From contig JAOBSW010000487.1 of the NCBI GenBank assembly GCA_026214975.1, positions 18,654 through 82,653 on the forward strand: DNA of 64,000 nt, read 5' to 3'. A program made the position numbers and the translations under genes. The notes beneath the pieces are model-generated. The model was not told where the DNA came from and searched no databases. It saw only the letters and a list, made by a program, of their open reading frames with translations. Position 1 is the first letter of the stretch. Every line of letters starts with the position of its first letter. Source of the stretch: Gentiana macrophylla (lineage: Eukaryota; Streptophyta; Magnoliopsida; Gentianales; Gentianaceae). Below, one piece after another: positions 11,800 through 24,510 of the stretch.

Positions 11800-13290
11800 A
11801 AAGACACTTGGTCCTAGTCTCGGCAAGTTCTTTCTTCTTGAGCCACAACCTCCTCGGTCCTTAGCCTTGAGGCCTCCTTATACTTATCATGACTCGCTCG
11901 GAGCTCCTCGATCATTCCCTACAGAGCCTCCTTACTCGCCTGGATTCGGCAAGGCGATCCAGAATTCTCGACCGACCGAGCTCCCGGAAAAGACAAAGGA
12001 AAGGTAAGAAGGAAGTAAGGCACATAGGAATGACAGACATATTTATCCAAGAACTTACCACAGCAGCGAGGTCCTGGTCTGACAACTCGTACAACCGATT
12101 GTGCTTTGGGGAAGATTGCTCTTCAGGAGAATCTTCGACATTCTCTATGGTCTGGCGAGCCGCCTTCCTTTTCTTTGATCGACCCTTCCGAGTCAATGGA
12201 GAGACTACTTTCTTCTTCCGGCTAGGCTCGATCGCATCTTCTCTTTCTTCCTGATCTTCATCCACGTTTATCCGCTCAACTTCTCCAGAGGAGTCATCTG
12301 GTTGTCCGGACAAGAGTTGAGCCGAGGTGGGAGTCAGGATAGTCCCAGCAGCTCGGAGGCATTCCGGCTCTATGTTCTCCTGCTGCTCAGTTCCCTGGGC
12401 ATATTCTCCAGGGTTGACTGGAGGAACCACTTCATCGTTAACATCCTCCAGGAGTTCGGCAAAGGAAGACACTGCCAAAATGAATAACAAGACATGTTAG
12501 AAAATATTTTACAGATAGTAAAGCATGGCAAAAAGCAAGTATTAAAGCCCTACATATCTTGTACTCCTCTTTATCTAATTCCTTGTAGGGGTCAGGACCC
12601 ACAGTGGGCAACTGGGCAGCCAAGATCAACTCAGCGGAGTACTTTTTCATTGTGATGTACACCCCGCTTTTGCGAATGTCGTCTAACAGTTTCCTATTCA
12701 CGTCAGTCGGCCGTGGATCGTTGTCCAAGTCTGAGGAGTTCCACCTGCCCAGGTTCCGAGTCACCTCGGGACAGATAAAGAAGAATCTGGTCTTCCAACC
12801 TTTGTATGAAGTATCCCCCGGCTCAGTGAATTGGACGTCAGGCATAAAATCCCCTCGACGTGGGAAGCAGTAGTACCCAGCCTGTCCAGGCACCTGTTTA
12901 CGTTGGAAGAACAAGCGAAATGTTTGGACTTTAAAGGGGATGCAGGCAGATCTGCACCAAATGGCGAAGCCCACTATCGCCCTTATCCCATTCGGCACGA
13001 TCTGGGCCAACCCTAGATCGTAGTGCTCCAAGACAGCCAGGACGGCCGGACAGATCGGAAACCTTAAATCGCACAAAAGCTGCTATATTTAGACGGCACA
13101 GTACCCAGCCGGAGGTTGGTAGGCATAAACGCCGGGGGCCGGGACAGTAGGTTTGAAAAGCGGATTTACCAGATTGTATTGTTTATAGATGCGGTTCACA
13201 TCTATAGCATTTAACATAGTATCGATACCATGGCAAGCCGCCTGAGATTTCAGAGCCATAAAAGCCTTTAGGGTAAGGACAAATCTGGAA
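11800..13290 (-). pseudogene. antisense gene inside the Tat element ('putative gypsy type transposon' family), apparently spliced
   Basis: Reads opposite to gag-pol. The N-terminal segment (13290 down to about 12554) contains RFPICPAVLAVLEHYDLGLA, QIVPNGIRAIVGFAIWC and GYYCFPRRGDFMPD. This matches the plant 'putative gypsy type transposon' domain that occurs as an extra ORF in Tat elements. An acidic then basic segment (SRKKKVVSPLTRKGRSKKRK) and a predicted coiled coil (CREMIEELRASHDKYKEASR) follow. Two stretches look like introns on the minus strand: 12472-12553 (82 nt, GTAGGG...GGCAG) and 11981-12058 (78 nt, GTAAGTTC...GGGAG). Skipping the first keeps the reading frame (EEYKI to SSFAELLEDV); the coiled coil resumes after the second. 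A stop near 13090 breaks the N-terminal frame, so this copy is probably inactive. Function is unknown. Confidence 0.72.
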
Positions 13291-13770
13291 GACGAGGAAG
13301 AAGGGGGAGGATTGAAAAAGAGAGGGTGTGTCTCTAAATTGGCTCCGGTAGGGTACTTTCTTCTTCTAATTCTTGCTCCGATTCAAATAAAGCCTCAATG
13401 GAACTATCAAGTAAGGATTATAGGTTCGCCATTAACAATGTAAAAGTCTTAGAAGAATGAGACAAGATAGAGAGCTTACTTGAACACAGAAACCGGAGAG
13501 ATGGAAGAATGGAATGCCAACCGTCCCGACTCCACACTTGATTTAAAGAGTAACGTCTGAGGGGATGTGATAAGACTAGGGAGTTATAAAACCCCAAAAA
13601 GAAGTCTTGGAAAAACCGCCCCATTATTGCGGTGTGTACATAGACACTTCGTTTCTTGCACTCGCTTTGGCAGCCTAAAGGGTAGCGGTGCCACGTGTCA
13701 AGTCAAGCGTGTTATCCTGAAATGACCGAACTGACCTCAAATCTACCCAGCTTCTAGGTAGTCTGGCCAG

Positions 13771-13784
13771 ATCTGGGGGGCTTA
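13771..13784 (+). promoter_or_regulatory. polypurine tract of the Tat element
   Basis: ATCTGGGGGGCTTA directly precedes the 3' LTR start TGACGATGG. A G-run at this position is the expected primer site for plus-strand synthesis, though it is interrupted by pyrimidines. Confidence 0.7.
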
Positions 13785-14382
13785 TGACGATGGTGAAAAC
13801 AGACCCGGCCATGTGTCACCTTTATAACACCTCGAAGTTAATCGCTTTTAGGGCCAGGAGCCCCACAAGAGTAAGACCCTACCAGTGAAGGAGGTTCTGC
13901 CCATATACTTCCCGACTACGGCACTGCAGGACAGCTCGGCAAGTCTGGAGGTAGGACGCGCAGCTCAGGTCGAGACGACCTGAGGAGCCCATCGAAAGCC
14001 GACTGGCTCTTTCCTTAAGTGATAAATAACACATGTGTCTATATTATAGGAGAATCCCTGGATCACCGAAAGGAAATCCCGTAATTCGAATATAATCATA
14101 ATTATCTCTTGTCAGAGATAAACACGTGATGATCATTAGGGTTTAAGGATCTACGACTTGTTTGACAAGAAAAGGGGGTGAGACGCCTCCCTATATAAAC
14201 AACCCTAAGGAACTACGAATGACTTGATTCCAATTTGACTATTGGATACGTAGGCAACTTGAGGGAAACTAACTCTTAGGCTCAGTCTTAATCTCACACA
14301 AATCATAGTTCTCATTGTTTTTGTTCTTGTTCGAATCGTCCTAGAGGTTAGTTGGATCTATAGGTGATTTCCGACATCATCA
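13785..14382 (+). repeat. 3' LTR of the Tat element
   Basis: Same ends and length as the 5' LTR; TATATAA at 14193-14199. Differences from the 5' LTR cluster in two patches: around 100-130 bp in, and near the CTAACTCTYRKGCTC segment. Confidence 0.93.
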
Positions 14383-17300
14383 CATGTATGTCGGATTCTT
14401 TGGTTAATTCACTGATTCATTGAAACTATATCTATTTATTGTATACGGTTCACTAATGATAATTAGGCTTTGTTGTAAATCTGAATCTATATAACATTCA
14501 TTTCTACATGAATACAATGACTGGCTATGAAATTCACTACTAATGGTCTGATTCGCTAAAATTATTTTGGTGGTTATTAATTTGTTGCATGTACAGTTAG
14601 TACAAGAAATCAACAGATCACCAACTAGAAACATATGATAGTGTAAGGAAAAAATTATCAAAACATTACAAGGCAATAATCGGTCAAAAGTTGGTTATGT
14701 ATGTTTGTCTATATAGTTTCTGGTTGCATATGATGGGATGCATCGCTTGTGGTTGCATTTTTTCCCGCAGTTAGCTCTTATGGATTGACAAAAGGAAACA
14801 TTTATTTTACGGTGTTTTGAAGGGCTCAGTGGAAAGGTGCTTTGATTTTCCTTCATGTTTGTCAACTACGAAAGTGCTCTATTTTCTTGCTTTGGGTAAT
14901 TGGTGCGCTGCTGCTTCAGGATGAATGAACAAGCAATTAAACTCATTTTGTTTATTTTCTATTGTAGAAAATATATTGATCAGATTTCCGCGCGTTATGT
15001 TGCAAATGTCCTTGACTTAGGTCGTACATGAACGTATAGACAGCAAAGCTAAACATTTTTTCTATTCACATTTCGGACTGGCTAGAAGTATCAGATGTTG
15101 TGATGGATAACAATCAGGGACAAAAAAATGTCCAATTGAGACCGTCAGATTATGAAACCAATGAGGCTATACATTTTTTCATTTTTTTTCTCAGGGTAAT
15201 TAACGAGAATGTAGTCGTGGAGGAAAATGATCTTTGATTTGTTTAACTTCCATGGGAATCTCAGTTGTATCTCCCTTATTTTGTTGTACACTCTTTTGTC
15301 TTTCTAGCACCTTGTAAGAAAGACACCAATGTAATAAAATGTCCTTATTAGCTGTTCAAAAGAAGAAGAAAAAAACCTTGGATCTCTTTTTCAAAACCGT
15401 TGAAGATGTCTATTTTACGTGTGCGTTTATAATATTATTCACTAACATCGATAGAAGTCTTCGCTATAATGTTATGTTTTTGGGGAATGCAGCAAGAGTA
15501 GACATTGACCGTTATAAGTCTTTTTTACTTACTGTGATGGGCTCTTTGAGCATTATTGCTGCTCTTTTTGGACTGCACTCTTCATTTATGAAGAGGGCAA
15601 ACAAGTGCTTCTCAAAAACTTTTCGACATCCACCTGTTAACTTTAGACTTTTGGTGTTTTTGTTGCTGGCTCTTCTGTTGTTTAATTTTAGATGCTAAGG
15701 GGCATATTTACCACTATCAATGATGCAAATTGATGTTGACGCATATACTCACACTTGATGACTTGGTGCTTAATGATTCAAGAGGAGATTCAGCCTGCAA
15801 AAGATTCAGAAGGGGTGTGATTGGTAAATGCTATGATGGTTTTTTGCTGCTACTGTGAAGGGGTATGAAATCAATCACAAGCTTCGTTACACTGACGAGT
15901 CCTTGGTTGCCGCAGCCCAGCTAAATTTTAATTTTGCATTTTTCTTTGTGATATTCTATTTTTTTGTGTTCGTAGAATTATGTTCATTATTATATTATAT
16001 GTTATGTAAAAAAATAATGCAGCCAAACAATCAAAAGTGATAATAATTTCACCAAACTCTTGTTTTAATAGTCTTTGTTTCGTTTTGAGAGTTGATTTGA
16101 TATTGTTACTCCATTTTTCATGAGATTAACTGTTGAAATTTACTAATGAATATTAATAGTGAATTTTTGAATTATAATGAATTTTGACATTGAATTTTGA
16201 ACAAACGTAATTTTTGACATTAGCATCGTAGTTACTGAAGTTATGATTCAAAGTCATACATGTACTAATGAACCAAGAGACAAAAAAAGAGATTATATAA
16301 TAATTGAAATATGTAAACATTGATTAAAATCGTTGTTTCCTTCTCCCCAGTAATTCAAATCACTTCAATTTATAACAGACATATGAAAATAAGCCATGGT
16401 GTTCACTTGGCATCTACACATTAACAGTCTACCTATGAAGATAAGTTGTGAATGCCCTTTTTCTTGTACGTATGCTGTTATTTCCAAATTAGAGGATTTC
16501 GACTTTGATAGTAACTATGACAATTTACAAAATAGAGCAGTTCCACAATTATTCTTTGAAAACTAATTCTCAGTTTTAGAATAACAAACAAATAACACAA
16601 GCCCTCAAAATAAAAAGCTTGGAAGGCCGCTCTGATTTCGCATTTTGTATTCATAATCCGAGAACCGTTTTCTCCAATGCATTTGAAGCTGAATGCTTCA
16701 ACCCCGATCGGGGCCTAAAGTGGTCGATTAGATATCTCCACCTTTCAAGCATTGCCGTACATTCCGGTGGCTTGAACTCCGGTGCATCATGTCCACCTCC
16801 CTATAAACAACAACAGCATACAATATGAAATTCTAGTATGAAGAGTTTTTATTACAATATATATATCATTGAATGAGAGACATATACTTCAAAATCTAGC
16901 ATCATAAGCAAAATGGAAGATGAGGAAAAAAACTCGTTTTTACGGTTGCAAATGTCATCCTATTTGCATAAGTCCTTGTGTATCTGCTTATTAAGGCTAA
17001 TACTTAGTGAGTTTTAGATGGTTTTAAAGTAGTAAAGAATGAAAACTTTAATTCGTGTTATATCCACACCCTGCAATCTGGCCATCAACGATCCATGGTT
17101 GCCAATCATCAACGATACTGTAATTTAAAGATTTTATCCATAATTCAGTGGAGATAAATGGCACAACCATGTCATGATCACTACTAAAATCACAATAAAA
17201 AACACATTTCTAAATAAATAATTGGTGAACAGAGCTACGGACTCTTTAAAAGAACGTACTCCACTTGTGATTTTACCAACCAGGGAAAATGTATACTCAA

Positions 17301-17431
17301 CCCCATGAAACTAAAGCCAATGTAAAATCAAGCAGTCAATACAAATGAACAAAAAAGTAAAGCAATAACATTGGAACATTAAACAAGTACCATGTCACGA
17401 AATTCTTGGAAGAAGCTGCCAAAGCTTCGAA
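14383..17431. other. AT-rich non-coding DNA, possibly with a decayed minus-strand gene
   Basis: No intact gene. A plus-strand frame at 15339-15698 (119 aa with a hydrophobic C-terminus) has no recognisable domain. On the minus strand, 16815-16620 looks like an exon: a GTTTATAG acceptor precedes a frame containing HDAPEFKPPECTAMLERW and HFRPRSGLKH, but it soon meets a stop. TTCACTAATG/GTGAATTT-type motifs recur through this area and into 18.5 kb. Confidence 0.4.
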
Positions 17432-17575
17432 TCATAAAATTACCCGCCTTGTGTTTATTATCTCTCTCGCTCCAATCGCTTCTTTTCTCTTAATTTCCCA
17501 TTGCTCATTGTTCTTCCTCTTCTTCAAAACAACATCGGATATATAATCCAGCAGATTTTTCTCTTCTTCCGTCAT
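17432..17575 (-). pseudogene. exon-like 47-codon fragment, unknown
   Basis: A minus-strand frame starts with ATG at 17575 and reads MTEEEKNLLDYISDVVLKKR, then a charged stretch, to a TGA at 17432. Its acidic-then-basic helical character is more protein-like than neighbouring frames. I do not recognise a family. It could be part of the same decayed minus-strand gene as 16.6 kb and 18.6-18.9 kb. Confidence 0.25.
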
Positions 17576-18569
17576 ATTTCACAATTACATGCGCTTACAA
17601 TAAAAAATCAAAATCCTCTTTGATGCAATCTTCCTTAATTTCATGTGCTTACAAAACCAAAACCAAAAACAAAAAATAAACATTTTGTGCACTACCGAAA
17701 TAATTACTATAAGAGAAAGATACGAAGCAACTTCTATTACCAGAAATATGAATCGGTGATGGAGGACGAAAAGAAGCTGAATATGAATCGGCCCATACAT
17801 GTACTGTCAATATTCATTGTAGTGAATATTCTCAGTAAATCAAACTTTTCAGGAACACAAGTGCTAGAAAACAGTTAACCATGAGCCTAATAAGCAAGCA
17901 GGTAAAGCTAAAGTAGACATGATAAGTAAGGAATCAATTGAATTTAAAGAACCAAAACTTGGTGCAGTAAGAAAGCTGAACACCCTCACTATCATTGCAT
18001 GTAAACAGTGAATGCATGTTAAAGTGAATTTGAGTGAATATTCAATACTTGGCTTAATGAATTTTATCGATGAATCGACTTTCATGAACTAAAACATAAA
18101 AATGAGAGACGGAGGTAGGACAAAAGAGCTACATTAATGTTTAACAAGTGAACTAATCTTTATATGTATAAGAAGCTGGGATATACATTAAACACCTTGA
18201 TTGTTCACATTGAGAAAACAATCGAAATGATAGATACATTCACTAAATAAAGGAAAACAAATTAGTGAATTTGATCAATTATGAATGTCAGTACTAATTA
18301 AATGGAAACAAAGCAGTGAATTTGTCCAATAATGAATGTCAGTACTAAAAATTGCTGCTATAAACAGTGAATGCATATTAAAGTGAATTTCAGTGAATGT
18401 TCACCGAGAAAAAAAATCAAAATTTCACTAAGCCAAGTATTGAATATGCATTCAAAGCGAATTTCACTGAGAAAACAATCAAAATTTCACTAATCACACA
18501 TAATCCTCAGTGATTTCAAAGAGAAGAAGAACATGTTTTTTTATCAATTAACCAACTAGAACAATACCT
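17576..18569. other. AT-rich non-coding DNA with CAGTGAAT repeats
   Basis: No gene seen. A ~35-bp segment, AAACAGTGAATGCATRTTAA followed by AGTGAATTT, occurs at about 18003 and 18363. A second segment, AATGAATGTCAGTACTAA, occurs at about 18280 and 18333. The pattern is an interspersed direct-repeat cluster. Confidence 0.5.
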
Positions 18570-18887
18570 TTAAAATTCTGTACAGAACCTCAAAAAAAAA
18601 ATTAATGTACAGCAGTGAACTTTGCGGATCAAATCCATACCCGGTTTTCCTTGATAGAATTTCCCTACCAATGTATTCTGTAATTTTGCTGCAATAGAAG
18701 CTTCAATTTCATGGGGGATAGTAGTTGCCGGCTCAGCTCTAAATGTGCCGTGAAGAAATTTTGGGGGAGTCGGAAGATTAGCATTATGCATCGCTGGAAG
18801 ATCGGATGAAGAGAGTCGATTGCAGCCTTCGTTGTAGTTGAATCCTGTGAAGGAGCTGCCATAGGAGGGTGAATCTAGAAATCGCAT
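18570..18887 (-). pseudogene. possible DUF4283-like N-terminal fragment (LINE ORF1-type)
   Basis: The minus-strand frame begins with ATG at 18887 (MRFLDSPSYGSSFTGFN) and runs 105 codons. Its last third contains KLQNTLVGKFYQGKPGMDLI. The LVGKF...GxP...IRK pattern resembles the start of DUF4283, a domain found at the N-terminus of many plant LINE ORF1 and zinc-knuckle proteins. No RT or endonuclease follows, and the frame ends at a stop soon after this motif or at an unrecognised intron. It is a truncated fragment at best; the domain assignment is by eye and weak. Confidence 0.3.
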
Positions 18888-20284
18888 AAATTAGTGATGA
18901 TTGAGCAGGGGATTTGGTTGAGAGAAATTTGGGATGAATTGAAGACGTCATTTTCCTGTAAAGCAGAGTTTTTTTATGAAGGGTATAAGTGTCTTTTGAG
19001 CTACATTTTTGTCCTTTATGAAACATTTTTTTAAACTTGTCCTATTTACTAATTAGTGAAATATTTTTGTCCTTATGCCTCATTACCCCTAATTAATATC
19101 TTGTATTATATTTATTCATAATAAATAAATACCACCACTATATTTATCTCTTTTCATTTTGCCTTATCTATATTTATCTCAACAAAAGATTACATCAAGA
19201 CCCTTTTATCATCATAGCATTATGAGACTTATTCCCCCAACCCAAAGCACTAAGGCAATAATAAATCTTGATTCGCAAGAACACGCGAGAACTTGACTAA
19301 AGCTATGGAGTCCTCTCGATTTGATAGAGGGAAATGCATTGAACGTAATGAGATGGTCATCAGACTTAAAATTATAAATGAACATTATTTGTATGTATAT
19401 TTAGCATAATCAATATCGTATCAAGATGATCCATTTGAGAAAAAATGCAATGAATCTTCAATTTTTTCAAGGTTTCAACTTTAAAATGAAAAAAATCTAA
19501 TACATTTTCTTCTCATATACGATGAATCAAAGGTGAAATCAATTAAAACAAAAAGAACTTACCTTGATCGAAGTACAAAATGCAATTCAGCCGCTTAAAA
19601 AAATTGCAATTCAACCTTCAGATATGAGTCCTCACCTTCACGATATTAATTATCAAGGATTTGAGAAAGGACGTAATTGATTTCTCAGTAATCTACAATA
19701 AGATAATTGTGTATTTTTCTATTAGGAAAACAATGTTTTGATTGGGAATGTGGAAGGTGATAATGTGTGTATATATCAGGGAATTGGATTTATCAAAAAA
19801 AAATTCTTTTTTTCGACCACAGTGCAGTTATGATTAGCAATTTGAATTTATTTTATCACTTTTAAGGAGTTTAATTACTCATGGGAACTAGTGTTTTAAG
19901 TTTTGGAGGATAAAAATTAAAAAATACGTGAAAAAACTGGTCGGAAAATTGCGCTAGAAAATGGTACGTGGGAAAATTTTGGTTTAATTTTAATGTACGT
20001 GTTTTTTTTTTCTACTAATACTCTTCAAGGTATTTTTTTGTTGTTGAATAATTTTTCATTTATTTCTTTCTTCAACACAATTGATGTCATATTATATATT
20101 TTATGCATAAATAATATAACTGTTTATAATAAAACAATTATTCTTTGAAAATAGTGTCATCGTTATATTATTATTGATAATATTAACGTTGTTGTCCTAC
20201 ATAAAATTATTACACTTAAATTAGCAATAAAGATTATAACTTATAACTTGTTATCTAACTAACTAACTAACTTTTATATATATC
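18888..20284. other. AT-rich intergenic DNA
   Basis: No coding region, RNA gene or mobile-element end recognised. Homopolymer runs and AT-rich sequence dominate. Confidence 0.6.
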
Positions 20285-20490
20285 GAGTAATTAACGAGTC
20301 ATGTTCGATTTTTCCTTTTTAAGGCTCGATCGAGCTCAAGCCAAGTTTTGAGTCCGAGTTAATTTTTTTAGTTGAGCTCGAGCCTTACGAAGTATGAAAT
20401 CAATTACACCCCTAGTCTTTGTGCACCGACTAAAAAGCCCTTATCCCCACACGTTCTATCTTCCCCTTTTCCTTACTATGAATCTAAGCC
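20285..20490 (+). repeat. left arm of a long inverted repeat
   Basis: Includes CGAAGTATGAAATCAATTAC, CACCCCTAGTCTTTGTGCAC and CGACTAAAAAGCCCTTATCC. The same order in reverse complement occurs at 24909-25130. The arms are about 75-80% similar by eye, best around the CGACTAAAAAGCCCTTATCC core. The outer part is rich in GCTCGAGCT-like motifs. Confidence 0.75.
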
Positions 20491-21688
20491 GCATCCTTCG
20501 TGATTTTCAATCTTCTATGACACCTCACCACACTAATTTTCGTCAACTTTTGTTTGAGAGAAATTCACGTCTACTTGCATTGGTAAAGTTTACATTGCCT
20601 ATGCTATTCATGTTAATTGATTGAAATGTCAATTTGACGGTTTTGGTCGGTGCCCCATGGTTTCATTTTACATAGCGGTTCTTGAACAAAAGGTTCGATA
20701 CGGTTCAACTTAAAGTTCAGGTCGTTCGTCAAGTAATTTATTTCACACACTTGACAATACTTTATTTTATAAGTAATTAATTGAATTGAACTTGTAGTTT
20801 ACTGTTTGTAATCAAATTGAACTTCAATTAACATCATGTTGGTATTTGGTCATCAAATTATACTAGTAAATATGAGTTATAAGGGGGTTAAATGGGTTTA
20901 AAAAAGGGCATAAGGGGTAAATGATTTATTGTAATGTCATATGTCATGTATTTCAACGATAGAAACATCAAACATGCTTCAACATCGACTAAACCGCCAG
21001 ATTTACGGTTTTGGTCACGATACGAAATCTATCATGTTTGAAGTCATTGGTCAACTAAATTTATGCACACCTAAAAAATGTTTATTTTAAAAATAATTAA
21101 TCAAATTGAACTTAAAATAATATCCCAAAAATGAAGGATGTGTAAGTATGGGTTATAGGGGGTTAGAAAGGAACATAGAATAAATGATTTATTGTAATGT
21201 CATATTGGTATTTTAATGATATAAACTTCAACTATACTAAAAAATAGACTAAAGCGTCACTTTGACGGTTCTTGTAGGTGAACCGCATGTTCATGAATGA
21301 CTGATTTATGAACCGACTGTTCGGTCACGGTCCGTTAGTTCAAATCACAATTCAGGTTAATTGTCAATTAATGTTTATTTTTTCACACTTTTATAATAAT
21401 TAATCGAATTGAACTGAAATTAATATCTATCTGATGTTTATAAAGAAATTGAAGAGCATTAATAAAGAAAGACATTATTTAAAGGGACTGTCTTTTCACA
21501 CTAAAGATGTTTTACACATTTCAAGGGCAAGAGTGGCTTTGTTTTGACATTTAACACGATATCATTCTGACCCTAAATGAGTAAGGAATTGTATATTATT
21601 CGAGACAATATTCTGCAGACCCGGAGAATTATGTTTTCCGCACAATTTTTGGTCCGAATAAAGAGACACATTATATATGCTTGAGAAA

Positions 21689-22035
21689 CAATATGGACCA
21701 TTTTCAGCCGAAAAATTACATTTTCCGCTCCTATTTCAAGTCAAATAAATATAACCACGGCACTATGAAAATTTTGTAAACGTATCAGACCATTTTAGAG
21801 CCCGAACATTTAATGTCTTCCTGACCACGTTCGGGTCAGAATAAACTAAATTATTTTGACCACATTTGAGTAGGTATAACCCCACTTCAAGTCAGAATAT
21901 AACAACGTCGCTACAAAATTTTCGAAAATGTATCGGACCATTTTAGAGGCCAAACATTTAATATTTTCCGACCACGCGTTACGCCGAATAAACTAAATTG
22001 GTCTGGCCACATTTGGGCAGGTATAATGTTCCACA
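21689..22035 (+). repeat. degenerate ~147-bp tandem repeat (two clear units plus one older)
   Basis: Two units share ACCATTTTAGAG, ACATTTAAT, GAATAAACTAAATT and CCACATTTG(A/G)G(T/C)AGGTATAA, 147 bp apart. A more diverged unit starts near 21689 with GGACCATTTTCAGCCGAA. Confidence 0.7.
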
Positions 22036-24468
22036 TTCTGACCAAACACCGGCCTGAATATAGGCACGTAAGTGAAAAAAAAAATGAAGGGCAAAATTGG
22101 AAATTAATTATTGTGTAATAAGATAAATGACTGTGTGAAAAGACATTTTTTTAGATAAAAAAAACTACAAATGATTTTAAAAAAAAAAAAAAAATTTCAC
22201 ACCCAGCGCACCAAAGATTTCAAATGTCTGAAAACCTAAAAAATAAGTTCCCATTAGGTATTAAAGTCTTAAAAAAAAAAATAAAAAAAAATAAAAAAAA
22301 AAAAACAACTTAAAATCCTCCAAACAAAATTTAGTGATATTACTCCTACCTTTTTGCGCTAGACACCCACTTTTTATCTTCAAAGAATACTTAGGATCCA
22401 ACTCCACGATTCCCAGGAAAAAAGATTTTCTAAATTTATCATTATTGGGTTTCCAATCACGTTCTTTATTGGCAGTGAAGGTAAGGACTCATATATATCA
22501 GGCTGAATTGCATATCATCAAGATAAGTTATTTTTGTGAAAATGTAGAGGTGGAACTGCATAAGATATTTGTCAATTTAAAGTTGAATCCATGATTTATT
22601 ATTGTTGTCTTTTGTTTTCTTTAAAAGGATTCGATCTAATTCATTGAAAATTCTTCTGATTGGTATTTTTTTTAACACCATCCTTTGGTATCTTGTTTGT
22701 GATTTAATTTTCCAGCAAAAAAATAGTATGTCTTACTTTTTTTTTTCCCAATAACGTAATTAATATTGTAGCTATTTAATTTGTCGTTTCTTTGTGTAGT
22801 GTTGTACCTATCAAATTTATTTTTCTTCCGCTGATACAAAGAAAATCATGTTGAGATTTACTTACATTCTTTTATTTGTTTATTTTTTTAGGGATAGATT
22901 TGTTTTTGCGGCTAGTGGAGTAACAAGACAGGGGATCGAGTATCACGGGTTTTCAATGGTGAAACCACGAAACACTCGACGAGTACTTTTGAAGTCTATT
23001 GAATGTTTGTTGATTATATGAAGTGGATGATTTTATCCTTGATTTGTGTATATGATGGTATCAATTCGATTTTCCCGTTGTTACTGTCGATAAATTTGTC
23101 CGATTTTTGTAAATCATGTTCGATAAAAAAAATCTCAAATTTTTGGTAGCTGTGTTCTAGTTTAGTGAATTGATATGTTACGATTTGGCCCAAGAAGTGA
23201 TGTTACTGCTAAGGTTTTAACTTTTGTTTCATGGAAGGTAAGGGTTTGCTGTTGTAAAGGGATGAAGTATATGTCCAATTCCCCTTAAGTAATGTTAATG
23301 TAGTAACGATTACTTCATTTAGGATGTACCCAAAAAATGTATTGCATAAGATATTCTGATTTTTTACCTGGAAGAATACACTCAATTGATGTGATCAAGG
23401 AATCGATTCTCCGTTTTGTTTTCCCTTCTTTGTAAAGGAATCGACTATATATCCTGATCCTATCTCGATCGATTGCTGTGATTAAAGGAATAGGTTTCTC
23501 GTTTTAATGTAGCTATAATTGTGAAACGGAAGATGATTTTACATATAAATATCATAGGCTGACAAGCATGTTTTTCACATCCGGTTTCTACCTCTTTTTC
23601 TTTGTGAGTTTCTATTTCTTTCTCTTCAGGTTTTCCATTATGCAGATAATGTTTTTACCTAATTGCTTATGCAATGGATCAGTTAGGCATTTTTGTTACT
23701 ATTAAATTCAAGGTATCTGTGTCAATCTTTTTTTTTGGCCCGTTTTTGTACCTAATTCTTTTTGGAAATTAAAAATCAATGCACAGATTCATAGTTGCAA
23801 TAATATTGTGTTGAATAATTATATTAATTTTACCTAATTACTCATGTAATGCATGATTTAGGCATTTGCACGTGTCGAGTTTCTTGTTTCTGCAATGGCT
23901 TGCTGATGCGTTTGGAACCAGAACTCTCAACTCTTTCATATATGGAATTGTTAGACTAAATAGTATATATTCTAGAAATGCAATTATAAAATAAAAAAAT
24001 CAAGTGGATTTAATACAGGTTGAACGCTATGATTTTCTTTGAGGGGTATGCTTAAATATTTTTTTACATGAAAATACCAAGATTATTTATAGCATTACAT
24101 ATTAGTTATGATTTTCCTATGATGTTACCATATGATATTTTAGTGGTAGGAAGCCATTTATGCCCAGCTTAGTATATAAAAAAGTTGACCGTCCGGCATT
24201 GTCGGATCAACATTAAAATAATTATGATCATTTGATGTATTTGGTACACCATAACCTATTGTGTACCATCAAATTGTTTTAATTTACCATTTAAAAATAC
24301 TACCGGTTCTCTTCTCAAAAAAAAAAAAAAATACTACCGGTTCATCTATGCCATCTTACAAGTCTCTTGGATATCCCCAATTTTCTCTAGTCGACATCTT
24401 GTTCCTCATTTTTCCAAATTACACCTCATGAAAGAAGGCCCATAATCCCTAAATTCATCTACAACCTG

Positions 24469-24471
<3 letters not shown>

Positions 24472-24507
<36 letters not shown>
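24472..24507. repeat. (TA)n microsatellite
   Basis: TA dinucleotide run of about 17 units. Confidence 0.95.

Positions 24508-24510
<3 letters not shown>

Larger units (their letters stand above)
4487..14382 (+). mobile_element. Ty3/gypsy Tat-lineage LTR retrotransposon (Retand-like), defective
   Basis: A 9.9 kb element with two 598-bp LTRs, a primer-binding site at 5087, gag, protease, RT, RNase H, a second RNase H and integrase in that order, then a tandem-repeat region, an antisense gene and a polypurine tract before the 3' LTR. A second RNase H between the first and integrase is characteristic of the Tat lineage (Ogre, Retand and relatives). All major domains are present but split among frames by several indels, so it cannot act autonomously. 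The LTRs differ at roughly 25 positions by eye (about 95-96% identity), so insertion is moderately old. The flanks show an imperfect 8-bp repeat, CATGGATG / CATGTATG, rather than a clean 5-bp duplication. Confidence 0.9.

Noticed and set aside
15339..15698. 119-codon frame with a hydrophobic C-terminus as a membrane protein gene
   Set aside because: There is no family resemblance, start context or splice structure, and it opens in a poly-Lys A-rich run; probably chance.
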